NCBI GenBank assembly: GCA_027486655.1
Contig: JAIXOR010000043.1
Span: 58,042-122,041, forward strand
Reading direction: 5' to 3'
DNA: 64,000 nt
From: Verrucomicrobiaceae bacterium
GTDB taxonomy: Bacteria > Verrucomicrobiota > Verrucomicrobiia > Verrucomicrobiales > Akkermansiaceae
A program made the translations under genes and the position numbers. A model generated the notes under the pieces. The model was given only the letters and a program-made list of their open reading frames with translations, was not told the DNA's origin and made no database searches. Positions 18,301 to 25,294 of this stretch are shown piece by piece. The first letter of the stretch is position 1. Each line of letters begins with the position of its first letter.

Positions 18301-18541
18301 ACCGCGCCCGGAACAATGCGGAGATTCCCCGGTTCATCCCCACGCGTGTGGGGAATGCAAGGCATCCGTCCTCGGCGTCGCGCTCGGGGCCGGTTCATCC
18401 CCACGCGTGTGGGGAATGCAATCCAGCCCCCGCAACCAATGTTTTCAATGACGGTTCATCCCCACGCGTGTGGGGAATGCCCGACCGGCAAGCCAACTCC
18501 CGAGCAGCTCAACGGTTCATCCCCACGCGTGTGGGGAATGC
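15341..18541 (-). CRISPR. Type I-E CRISPR array, 53 repeats and 52 spacers
   Basis: Repeats of 29 bp recur at an exact 61-bp period from 15341 to the last repeat at 18513-18541 (52 intervals x 61 = 3172), so every spacer is 32 bp. On the minus strand the repeat begins GCATTCCCC, has a central CCCCAC/GTGGGG hairpin and ends with the 8-nt handle ATGAACCG, the layout of type I-E repeats cut by Cas6e. All repeats I read are identical. Transcription is inferred to run on the minus strand, away from cas2, with the leader at 18542-18635, so the newest spacers are near 18500 and the oldest near 15370. The spacer at 17688-17719 recurs unchanged at 17871-17902. Spacers 16590-16621 and 18298-18329 differ at only three positions. 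Translations across the array are artefacts. Confidence 0.99.
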
Positions 18542-18635
18542 TCTGCGTGAATCAAGGAGTTACGCGATTTTGGAACCGGACATCCAGCCATATCGAGGAC
18601 GTGACAGAATGTCTCAATTAAAGACGCCGAAGCAA
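18542..18635 (-). promoter_or_regulatory. CRISPR leader
   Basis: The 94 bp between the cas2 stop and the cas2-proximal repeat. In type I-E systems this position holds the array promoter and the integration-host site. A weak -35-like TTGAGA and a GATATG 17 bp later can be read on the minus strand, but I would not rely on them. The 13-bp IHF-consensus site inside it is listed separately. Confidence 0.75.
18550..18562 (+). promoter_or_regulatory. IHF-consensus site in CRISPR leader
   Basis: AATCAAGGAGTTA matches the consensus WATCAANNNNTTR at every defined position. It lies 8 bp from the leader-repeat junction, about where IHF bends the leader to direct Cas1-Cas2 integration in the E. coli type I-E system. 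Confidence 0.55.
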
Positions 18636-18947
18636 TCAGAATGGCTGATTTTCGGGATCGACCCAGCTTTCGGCGATCAGAGGGATGCCGGACAATTCGA
18701 TGTCCTTTCGGCCTGACTTGCCGGTTGGACCGATTCGCTCCATTTCATAGCCTTGGCAATTCGGGGCGGAGGTGATGATGAGCATGCCGAAGTCTTTGGG
18801 AGCATTGCGGAGGATGAAATCCCGGACCTTGCGGAAGTTGCGAACATTGAGGGTTCCCACGAAGACGTTGGGCGTGGGCTCGATGAACCATCGTTTCAAG
18901 TGCCCGCGGATGGCGGGTGGCACATCGTTGCAGACGAGGACGGTCAT
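18636..18947 (-). CDS. cas2: CRISPR-associated protein Cas2, type I-E
   Basis: Structural partner of Cas1 in the spacer-integration complex. The 103-residue protein starts at the ATG at 18947, overlapping the cas1 stop by 4 bp (ATGA); the longer open frame to 19352 is only a shadow of cas1. The opening MTVLVCNDVPPAIRGHLKRWFIEP and the VFVGTLNVRNFRKVRDFIL segment are typical of Cas2e, which resembles E. coli Cas2 more than the shorter Cas2 of other subtypes. The tail from ~residue 65 (NCQGYEMERIG) is the C-terminal extension of this subfamily. It is the last gene of the operon and abuts the leader. Confidence 0.96.
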   Translation of the reverse strand: MTVLVCNDVPPAIRGHLKRWFIEPTPNVFVGTLNVRNFRKVRDFILRNAPKDFGMLIITSAPNCQGYEMERIGPTGKSGRKDIELSGIPLIAESWVDPENQPF

Positions 18948-19840
18948 GCCTCGGAACGGGGTTGGAGGGGATGCTGGTCCGGTGCTTCCTCGGGCGGTTC
19001 CCCGAGGCCGTCGAAGAGTTTTTTCAGATCCTCGGGCATGCGGCGGAGCATGCGGGTCTCCTCGATCTTCTGCTTGAGGATTTTTCTCACCAGCGTGCCA
19101 TCGTCCTGGGGCTTGATGGAAAGGGCCTCGAAAGCGGCCGGCCAGGAGGTTTCGTGTTTGTAGAGGTCCGCCGCATCGTAGACGAAGGGCAGGGTGCCGG
19201 CGGCATGGACGAAACCAAGCTGGGGGATGAAGCCCATGGAGCAGCAGACCGCGGCGGTAAGTGCATAGAGCGAGGCATTGGAGGCGGATAGCGCGCGGTT
19301 GATGCCATCTGCAAGTTGCCAGTTGTCCGCCTTGTAGTCCCTTCCCTTCCAAGTCACGCCGTATTTCACTCCGAGTTCGGCGTAGGTTTGTTTCACCCGC
19401 TTCCCCTCCATGCCGCGGAGTTGTTTGATGGAGATGCCGTGGACGGATGCTTCGGGAAAACGATGGAGAAACATGCGGCGGGCGATTTCATTGCGGGCTC
19501 GTGTGTTGGCCCAGGCACTGGCATGGACACGGGCCATGGAATTGTCGTGATTCGGCGTGATGCCGAAGGCGTAGAAGCGCAGTCCATCCTCGCCCAACCA
19601 GAGCAAGGGACAATTGCACTGCGCAGCGGCCTTCACTGCGGCGTGCGTCACCGTGGTGCCGGGGCCAAGGATAAGGGCGGACACCGTGGCCACCGGCAGG
19701 CGGGTGATCAGTCCGTCCGAACCGATCCATTTGATCGATGCGTCGTCCACCTCAATGCGTCCATACTCCAGATAGATGGGAGTCCAGCGGTCCTTGGCAG
19801 GGGCGAGGGTATCCAGGGGCGGGCGTTCGAAGATGGGCAT
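18944..19840 (-). CDS. cas1: CRISPR-associated integrase Cas1, type I-E
   Basis: Endonuclease/integrase that inserts new spacers at the leader end. I choose the ATG at 19840 because the product then begins like E. coli Cas1 (LKDR/AKDR followed by IYLEYGRIEV); a GTG at 19873 would add 11 residues. Active-site residues are visible at E145 (LRGMEGKRV), H212 (GFVHAAG), D222 and D225 (FVYDAADLYK), with the same mutual spacing as E141, H208, D218 and D221 of E. coli Cas1. Length 298. It overlaps cas2 by 4 bp and follows the VapC-like gene by 62 bp, so cas1-cas2 are separated from the Cascade genes by a toxin-antitoxin pair. Confidence 0.97.
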   Translation of the reverse strand: MPIFERPPLDTLAPAKDRWTPIYLEYGRIEVDDASIKWIGSDGLITRLPVATVSALILGPGTTVTHAAVKAAAQCNCPLLWLGEDGLRFYAFGITPNHDNSMARVHASAWANTRARNEIARRMFLHRFPEASVHGISIKQLRGMEGKRVKQTYAELGVKYGVTWKGRDYKADNWQLADGINRALSASNASLYALTAAVCCSMGFIPQLGFVHAAGTLPFVYDAADLYKHETSWPAAFEALSIKPQDDGTLVRKILKQKIEETRMLRRMPEDLKKLFDGLGEPPEEAPDQHPLQPRSEA

Positions 19841-19902
19841 GTTCGGGGAGGAGGCGGATCGAACTCGGGGCACCTGCGGTGCTCAGAGAACCTGTCGCGT
19901 TC

Positions 19903-20325
19903 TCAGTCCAAAAACGGATTGAGGATACGGAGATTTCCGATGACCCGGCCGTGCTGGAGGTCTTCGGAATAGAGAACGGGGGCGCCGGATTCGATAGCGG
20001 CGGCGACAATCAGGCTATCGTAAAAGCGATACTGGGTTTCAGCCTGGATGGCGAGGGCCTCTACCCAAAGTTTGGATGTGGGATACACTGCACATTTCGG
20101 AGCGAGCAACAGATCCACAAGGTCCCGCAGATAGTCGTGATCCAGAGGTTTGCGGAATTTGTGGCGGGCGACATGAATGAATTCCTGGACGACTTGCCAA
20201 CTGATCACCGAAGGCAAATCGGGCGAAACCAGCTCGCGGGCCCTCGCCCGTTTCTCCGGCTCATCCTGCTCAAAGGCGTAAACCAGAACATTGGTGTCGA
20301 GAAAGCACGAAGGTTTCATCGTCAC
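19903..20325 (-). CDS. PIN-domain toxin, VapC-like, inside the cas operon
   Basis: Probable Mg-dependent ribonuclease toxin. The 140-residue protein has the PIN acidic set: D10 (FLDTNVLVYAF), E48 (WQVVQEFIHVA), D103 (YRFYDSLIVAAA) and D122 (LYSEDLQHG), and the usual VapC length. The GTG start at 20325 overlaps the stop of the antitoxin gene by 4 bp (GTGA); an ATG two codons later is possible. The antitoxin-first, overlapping order is that of VapBC pairs. It sits between cas5 and cas1 in the same orientation with short gaps, so it is likely on the cas transcript. The target RNA is unknown. Confidence 0.9.
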   Translation of the reverse strand: MTMKPSCFLDTNVLVYAFEQDEPEKRARARELVSPDLPSVISWQVVQEFIHVARHKFRKPLDHDYLRDLVDLLLAPKCAVYPTSKLWVEALAIQAETQYRFYDSLIVAAAIESGAPVLYSEDLQHGRVIGNLRILNPFLD

Positions 20326-20540
20326 ATGCGGTTCATCTCCTCGCGAGAGTACGATCCCCCGGCTTCATACTCATCCATTCTGTCGAAAAGCTCACCGATC
20401 CTGCGCCGCCGCTCGTCCCGGGCGGCGAGATCCTCGATCCACTCCCGAAACAAGGCGTTGAGCGTGGTCTTCCGCCTGCGAGCCTCCTCACGAGCCAACT
20501 CGATCGTCCGCTCATCCGCGCTGAGGGTGATGTTCTTCAT
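20322..20540 (-). CDS. Antitoxin of the PIN toxin, probable ribbon-helix-helix protein
   Basis: Likely neutralises the adjacent PIN toxin and represses their shared transcription. The product is 72 residues, starting at the ATG at 20540; the open frame continues to 20726 but overlaps cas5. The N-terminus MKNITLSADERTIELAREEARRRKTTLNALFREWIEDLA has the beta-strand plus two amphipathic helices of RHH/CopG-type antitoxins. The tail (RIGELFDRMDEYEAGG) is acidic-helical and would contact the toxin. It begins 31 bp after the cas5 stop and overlaps the toxin by 4 bp. Confidence 0.85.
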   Translation of the reverse strand: MKNITLSADERTIELAREEARRRKTTLNALFREWIEDLAARDERRRRIGELFDRMDEYEAGGSYSREEMNRM

Positions 20541-20571
20541 GGCACGAAGATAGTGTGCACTACTTTCGTGT

Positions 20572-21303
20572 TCAAGGGATTTCTCCCGGGGCAAGGCGGC
20601 GGACAGGGCGGGAGAGGTAGGGCTCCGGGACAGCGGCGTGGTGTCGCCCGAAGGCAATCGGCTGATCGGCTTGATACCACCTCCCCTCACCCTCCTCGGT
20701 GACGCCTTCGAAACGATCCACTTCAACAGCGTCCATACCGAGCTTCAACAAGACCGCAGCAAGGGCTTCGCGGAGGCTTGGCGCGATCACAGGAGAGAGC
20801 GGCATTGCCGGAATGCAGGTCTTCCGCCCGAACCACACTCCCCAGACGGGATCGAGGAGGGCCGCAGAAACTTCTTCGAGGACCTTGAAATCCCCATGGA
20901 AGACGGCGATGAAGCGGGCCTCGGTGAGGTAGGTACGACGGGTGATGGATGCATTGCCACTGGGTCCTCCGGATGCCTTGCGCGGGATGCTCATGCGGCT
21001 GTAATTGGACTCCTTCGGGTCAAATCCGCCGCCGACCGTATGGAAGTCGGAGAGACGCCCGAAGGGCCTGCCTTCGCCTCGGTCGAGACGAAGCACGGTG
21101 AGCTTCAACTTCACCAGAGGAGCCAAAGCAATGGATTCATCACCATCCTGATTGTCGATACCCATGGCAGCGGCGATCAGGCCGACCAGCGCGCTCTTGG
21201 TGGGATAAGCTTCGGTTTCCCGCTGATTGAAACGAGACGAAACACCCCACGACATCAGCGGGCTATCGATGAGAAAGGCAAGATGAGCGGCTGAATCAGA
21301 CAT
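20572..21303 (-). CDS. cas5e: Cascade subunit Cas5e (CasD)
   Basis: Cas5 subunit that caps the 5' handle of the crRNA in Cascade. The 243-residue protein has the Cas5e N-terminus (LAFLIDSPLMSWGVSSRFNQRETEAYPTKSALVGLIAAAMGI) and RTYLTEARFIAVFHGD, WGVWFGRKTCIPAMPL, with the C-terminal half carrying the thumb region. The start overlaps the end of cas7 by 8 bp. It is followed by the toxin-antitoxin pair and not by cas6e as in E. coli. Confidence 0.94.
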   Translation of the reverse strand: MSDSAAHLAFLIDSPLMSWGVSSRFNQRETEAYPTKSALVGLIAAAMGIDNQDGDESIALAPLVKLKLTVLRLDRGEGRPFGRLSDFHTVGGGFDPKESNYSRMSIPRKASGGPSGNASITRRTYLTEARFIAVFHGDFKVLEEVSAALLDPVWGVWFGRKTCIPAMPLSPVIAPSLREALAAVLLKLGMDAVEVDRFEGVTEEGEGRWYQADQPIAFGRHHAAVPEPYLSRPVRRLAPGEIP

Positions 21304-22462
21304 CTTCTTGAAGGAGTTGATCGAGGAAGCTCTTGAGCCCGATATCGGTGAGGCGGACCTCCTTGTCCACCGGGAGGTCCCAACGTTCTTTCAGGAAGTC
21401 ATGATACTTCATCATCTCGGTCACCGACTTTTTCGCATAGCCGCCCTTGCCAGCTTTGATGGGTTCTTCGAAGGCATTCACCAGTTGAATCGGCTGACCC
21501 TTCGCCTTGCGGATTCCAAGCACCTCCTCAGGAAGGGTCGCACCATTCATGGAATTCCTCCGCGCTCCGGGGACCGCCATCAGGCAAGCGGTGATAAAGG
21601 CCCGCAGGATGCTCTTGCGATCTTCCTGGGGAACCGGGCCAAGCGATTTGGGTGAGAACAATTGATCCAAATTGATCCCGACGTAGCGATAGTAGGTCGC
21701 CGAGTTGAACTCGAGTGTGCCGATCATCGCAGCACCGGCATCGTCGGTTTCAGCAGCACTGCCATCGACAACCTGTTTCACGTCATCGACCGCGGAATAG
21801 AAATCGACCTCGTTGGAGGAATCGTGGGTCGAAAGGGCGTGCGAAAACATTGCGGCGGCTTCGACATTGAGCGACGGATCATTGGCCACCATCCGTCCAA
21901 ACAGAGCGATGTCGGCGGCATCGGAGATCCCCGCCTTCTGAATTGCATCCGAAGTGGGCTTGAGCGCCTTCTTGAGGGCCGTCTCACCATCCTTCTTCTG
22001 TTTCTTGTCATCGGAACGCGCCTGAGCCATCGCCGCTTCAAGGGAGGCTTGATTCGCCAGGATCGAATCAGCCGCCGCCTGCAACTGCGCGGGAGACAGC
22101 CAGACCAAGGCAGGCAGATTCAAGCGATCGTTCTTATCCTTTTTCGCATTGGCCGCGCCACCGGAATCCACAAGGCTCGCCAGCACCTCTACGGCGAGAG
22201 GCTCGGCATTCTCATGGGCCATGCCGCCGGCGGCAAGCAGGGCGATCAGTTTCTCATGGGCCAGCTTGGTGCGGGTCGTGTGGAAGGCATTGCCGTAGTG
22301 GGCTTCGTTGAAGTGAAGACGGATCGCACGTTTTTGAGACTGACTCGAAACACGGGCCCGCTGGACTCCGCCAAACGTGGCGGACTTGGGAGAGCCCACG
22401 TCGTCACGGTTCAAACAAGTGACGGGGAAGGACTGGAGGATGTGGAGTTCGATGAGGTTCAT
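21296..22462 (-). CDS. cas7e: Cascade backbone subunit Cas7e (CasC/Cse4)
   Basis: Cas7 subunit that binds along the crRNA; six copies per Cascade in E. coli. The ATG at 22462 gives MNLIELHILQSFPVTCLNRDDVGSPKSATFGGVQRARVSSQSQKRAIR, the conserved Cas7e opening. The frame is open 38 codons further upstream but that stretch is the 40-bp gap and the end of cas6e. Other motifs: VEAAAMFSHALSTHDSSNEVDFYSAVDD and GAAMIGTLEFNSATYYRYVGIN. A Lys/Asp-rich insertion (~residues 105-150) is a likely variable loop. Length 388. The 40-bp gap before it is one of the few gaps in this otherwise overlapping operon. Confidence 0.95.
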   Translation of the reverse strand: MNLIELHILQSFPVTCLNRDDVGSPKSATFGGVQRARVSSQSQKRAIRLHFNEAHYGNAFHTTRTKLAHEKLIALLAAGGMAHENAEPLAVEVLASLVDSGGAANAKKDKNDRLNLPALVWLSPAQLQAAADSILANQASLEAAMAQARSDDKKQKKDGETALKKALKPTSDAIQKAGISDAADIALFGRMVANDPSLNVEAAAMFSHALSTHDSSNEVDFYSAVDDVKQVVDGSAAETDDAGAAMIGTLEFNSATYYRYVGINLDQLFSPKSLGPVPQEDRKSILRAFITACLMAVPGARRNSMNGATLPEEVLGIRKAKGQPIQLVNAFEEPIKAGKGGYAKKSVTEMMKYHDFLKERWDLPVDKEVRLTDIGLKSFLDQLLQEDV

Positions 22463-22502
22463 TTTGTGAGATGGTGGATTGTGGATGTTAGATGGTAGAT
22501 GA

Positions 22503-23144
22503 TCAGAGAGGCGAGAGACAGAGCATGCCAAAGCCGAATGCCTTGGCAGAGCCGATGCCGGTGATGACTGAGGCATGGAATTGCTTAGGATCGGAAACCC
22601 TCAGGACCCCGACAAATTCCATGGAGGTATGGATTCCCTGGTGCCGCAATTCATCTTCGCGTGAACGTTTGCTGAAGAGTTGCCGCGGCCTGGGGAGAGT
22701 TCGCAGAGATGCTGAATCCACGGTGAATCCATGCTGTGCCGCCTTGCGCTCCATCCACCCAACGAGGTCCTCCCTCCTTGAGATCGGTTCGCGGCGGCCA
22801 TTCTTTTTGCGGTTTCCGGATTCATCGCGCACCACCCGCTTGATCGTCGGATTGGCAAGCAGGGAAAAGCGATAGCTTGGATGTAGAAAAAACTCTGGAG
22901 GTATCTCCCGCACATGGAACGCATCCGTGGGACATTGCGCAGGCCGCTCGGGAGCTACTGAGGATTGGATCAGGAAGCGAAAGCCACGTCCAAGATCATC
23001 CAGCCGTGTGAGGAAATCGCGATCCGCCTCGGGCCGGCCCGGGAAGGCCTCCCAGGCCCAGCGATGCCAGGCATAGGTATCTCGCAAACCGTTTTTGTGG
23101 GCGGTTTCGTAATCGATTTCGATTTTAGTGAGAAAGAGCTTCAT
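22503..23144 (-). CDS. cas6e: crRNA endoribonuclease Cas6e (CasE/Cse3)
   Basis: Cuts the CRISPR transcript below the repeat hairpin, leaving the ATGAACCG handle, and stays bound to the crRNA 3' hairpin. The 213-residue protein has the likely catalytic His at H27 (TYAWHRWAWEAFPGRP, equivalent to H20 of E. coli Cas6e) and the C-terminal Gly-rich loop GIGSAKAFGFGMLCL. Its start overlaps the cse2 stop by one base (TGATG). In the usual type I-E order cas6e follows cas5; here it lies between cse2 and cas7. Confidence 0.95.
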   Translation of the reverse strand: MKLFLTKIEIDYETAHKNGLRDTYAWHRWAWEAFPGRPEADRDFLTRLDDLGRGFRFLIQSSVAPERPAQCPTDAFHVREIPPEFFLHPSYRFSLLANPTIKRVVRDESGNRKKNGRREPISRREDLVGWMERKAAQHGFTVDSASLRTLPRPRQLFSKRSREDELRHQGIHTSMEFVGVLRVSDPKQFHASVITGIGSAKAFGFGMLCLSPL

Positions 23145-23674
23145 CAGGAAATTGGTTCCGGGGTTTCGAATTCATCGGCTTGCCAGAAGCCGACGGCCCA
23201 GTCGGTCTTCACCCTCTCAGGGCTGTTCTCAAATTGCCGAAGCTCTCCCAAGAGCCGTGCATAGTCCAGAGTCAAGGAACTGGAAGCAAGTCGCTTCACC
23301 AAGCGATGAAGCTGGGGTTTGAGATCATCGAGGTCGGTGCAGGCCAACAAGCGCCGGAAGTGGCGCTCCATGGAATCGAAGCCAAGTGCCTTTGAATTCC
23401 CTCCCGCCAGCATGAGCGCCGCCTTGCCAATGGAATATCCCCCGGAGGAATGCGGATTTTTTCCGCTCGTTGCATGAACCGCAAAAAGTGCCGCCACGAT
23501 CTGCCTTCGATCATCCTTCAGAGCGTTCAAGCGCCCCAAAATAGGATAGGCATGATGGCGGGTTGCCGGGCTCCACCATTTGCGGAGATTGGCAATAAGC
23601 CCGCGGTCCCCGAGCAGTTGGATGAGATCGGCGACGAAGTCTTCGTTTTGTTTCTGATAGTCAGGCTTGGTCAT
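23144..23674 (-). CDS. cse2: Cascade small subunit Cse2 (CasB)
   Basis: Small subunit; two copies form the belly of Cascade and stabilise the R-loop. The start is the ATG at 23674, overlapping the cas8e stop by 4 bp (ATGA); the open frame to 23815 is a shadow of cas8e. The 176-residue protein is helical, with the Cse2 motifs LIQLLGDRGLIANLRKWW, HAYPILGRL, IGKAALMLAGG and the C-terminal LDYARLLGELRQFENSPERVKTDWAVGFW. Length is normal for the family. Confidence 0.93.
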   Translation of the reverse strand: MTKPDYQKQNEDFVADLIQLLGDRGLIANLRKWWSPATRHHAYPILGRLNALKDDRRQIVAALFAVHATSGKNPHSSGGYSIGKAALMLAGGNSKALGFDSMERHFRRLLACTDLDDLKPQLHRLVKRLASSSLTLDYARLLGELRQFENSPERVKTDWAVGFWQADEFETPEPIS

Positions 23675-25092
23675 GATTTGGCGGGAGTTTTTCTTGGGGA
23701 TTTGGGAGCAAGTTGTTTCAGACCGGCGGCATATGCCTGTAGCTGACGGGGCGTGGATCTTGGACAAGCCGCGTCGTAGGCCGCTCGGACCGCGTGGCGA
23801 ACGATCTTTGTCCACGGGTCTGAGGTTTCCCCAAAGGACGCTGCCCCCATCGGATCTTCCGGAGTCCCTGCAAGTTTGGCCAACTCAACCAACTCGGTAA
23901 ACTTCTGGTCCAGAGCGGTCCAGTAGTGGCGGCTTGCAAGATCGGAAAGAGCACTTTCGTGCTTCATCGTCTTGCCGTAGATGAAAACAGCAGCTTTGAG
24001 ACGGCTATGCAGGAGCTCGGCATAAGCCACTCCCTTCTGATAGCGGATCCTGCCGGCGACCTCGAACAATCTCCAAGGAATGGTGAAAACCGACTCCACC
24101 GCATCGAGAATCTTGGCATCCTTCGCTTTGATCAGCTCACCACACCAAAGAGTGACCGCCGGGTCCTGTTTGGCGCTGAAATGACTGAGAAAGGATAAGG
24201 GCCCTTTCCGTTCTTCCTTAGAATGGACGGTCAAGGCATGCAAATCCCGCCAAATCCCCTTCCCAACTGATGCACGGAGCAGCACGGGCGTATCATTGCC
24301 GTTTCTCTTTCCGTCGATAACGGCCGTGGAGGGCTCGCGAATCCCCGACTCCTCGAACTCGGGATACATCTCTCCCTGATCGATAAGAATCCTTCGCCCT
24401 TCATCCACAAGCCATAACTTGCAGGGCGAGGGGGCAAGGCGACCAAGCAGCGAATTGCCACCGCCACCTTCCCACGATGGTCTACCAAGGTCCAGTGGCC
24501 CGAGGGTATCCAAATCCAGGCAATTCAGGATCAGTGTTTGCCTCAGATTTTTGCCGATCAGAAACGAGTGAAGCGCCTTGAGCGCCGGGCCATTTCCTTT
24601 CACCTTCGAGGCTAGGGACCCACCCACGAAGTGGTTTTGATAGACAAGGATGGCCCTGGCCAGAAACCCGGGCGGGAAATCGCGCGGATCGTCTCCCACA
24701 TGATCCAGCAACGTGGGAGTGTTGCCGGTTGAGAGCTGGTAAACGATTTGCGCCGTCGGGTAATCCTTGGGGTCATTGAATTTCTTCTGAAGAAACCTCG
24801 GCCCATCCCCAAAGAGTTCGAACTGAGGCTTCCATTCCTTCAGGTAGGCACAAACCTTATCCTCCATGTCGCTGCCCCAGCCCTCCCATTCCTCTGGATC
24901 AGCGGGCGCGCCCAGAGCGGCATGGGTGATGCAGACCAGAAGACGCATCAGCGAAATCCGTTCATGCGCAGCCACAGCGAGATCCGCGATGCCAGTCGAA
25001 CGCTGGAACAGATCCTGAAGCCCCAGAGTTTCCGCCCGGCCATCTGGCAAGCGCACTGGAATCCAAGGGTTGGTAACGAGATTGAAGTTCAT
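23671..25092 (-). CDS. cas8e: Cascade large subunit Cas8e (CasA/Cse1)
   Basis: Large subunit that recognises the PAM and recruits Cas3. The ATG at 25092 gives MNFNLVTNPWIPVRLPDGRAETLGLQDLF, the Cse1 N-terminus; the open frame to 25143 runs into the tRNA-like gene. Other features: PQFELFGDGPRFLQKKF (Cse1 WxLFGDRPFLQ-type motif), the GGGGNSLLGRLAP loop and a C-terminal four-helix bundle. Length 473. It follows the tRNA-like gene by 24 bp and is the first gene after the 316-bp cas3-cas8e interval, so its promoter is probably in that interval. Confidence 0.95.
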   Translation of the reverse strand: MNFNLVTNPWIPVRLPDGRAETLGLQDLFQRSTGIADLAVAAHERISLMRLLVCITHAALGAPADPEEWEGWGSDMEDKVCAYLKEWKPQFELFGDGPRFLQKKFNDPKDYPTAQIVYQLSTGNTPTLLDHVGDDPRDFPPGFLARAILVYQNHFVGGSLASKVKGNGPALKALHSFLIGKNLRQTLILNCLDLDTLGPLDLGRPSWEGGGGNSLLGRLAPSPCKLWLVDEGRRILIDQGEMYPEFEESGIREPSTAVIDGKRNGNDTPVLLRASVGKGIWRDLHALTVHSKEERKGPLSFLSHFSAKQDPAVTLWCGELIKAKDAKILDAVESVFTIPWRLFEVAGRIRYQKGVAYAELLHSRLKAAVFIYGKTMKHESALSDLASRHYWTALDQKFTELVELAKLAGTPEDPMGAASFGETSDPWTKIVRHAVRAAYDAACPRSTPRQLQAYAAGLKQLAPKSPRKTPAKS

Positions 25093-25116
25093 GAATGTAT
25101 CCAATGAAATTTGAGG

Positions 25117-25191
25117 TGGACACGACGGGGTTCGAACCCGCATATTTCGAATGCAAACTACGAACGGCTTACCAGTTTAGCCAACGTGCCC
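25117..25191 (-). tRNA. tRNA-like gene upstream of cas8e with aberrant anticodon arm
   Basis: Folds as tRNA at three arms. Acceptor GGGCACG pairs with CGTGTCC (7 bp, one G-U), followed by discriminator A and then CCT, so no encoded CCA. The D arm is GGCT/AGCC with loop AAACTGGTA, keeping GG and A21. The T arm is GCGGG/CCCGT with loop TTCGAAC. The anticodon arm is poor: TCGTA/TTCGA with a T-T mismatch and a loop GTTTGCA. The best-fit anticodon is TTG (Gln), but G32 and C37 are non-canonical, and G1-C72 is unlike tRNA-Gln. It may be a degenerate tRNA, a tRNA mimic, or the toxin partner of the CreA-like element upstream. It lies in the leader of the Cascade operon. Confidence 0.5.
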
Positions 25192-25221
25192 GTGGTTCCC
25201 TGTCGGGGGCCACGGGCAAAC

Positions 25222-25249
25222 TATTTACACGCGAGGCCCATGTCTGCAA
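25222..25249 (-). promoter_or_regulatory. Candidate promoter for tRNA-like gene and Cascade operon
   Basis: On the minus strand, TTGCAG (25249-25244) and TAAATA (25227-25222) are separated by 16 bp, about 30 bp before the tRNA-like gene. The match to sigma-70 boxes is only moderate, but no better candidate was seen between cas3 and cas8e. Confidence 0.3.
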
Positions 25250-25259
25250 GAAAAAATTT

Positions 25260-25294
25260 AAGTTTGGAGTCCATACAGAAAAAACGATGATTGA
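25260..25294 (+). promoter_or_regulatory. Predicted target site of the CreA-like RNA (AAG PAM plus seed match)
   Basis: AAG at 25260-25262, the canonical type I-E PAM, is followed at 25263-25273 by TTTGGAGTCCA, identical to the first 11 nt of the pseudo-spacer at 25352. Identity continues to 14 of the first 15 positions and is then lost. Match limited to the PAM-proximal seed is what a Cascade-repression site, as opposed to a cleavage site, should look like. It sits 11 bp upstream of the candidate minus-strand promoter. Confidence 0.6.

Noticed and set aside
15481..18716. Many overlapping open frames with repeated HPHACGEC and FIPTRVGNA segments
   Set aside because: They are translations of the 29-bp CRISPR repeat in three frames, not genes.
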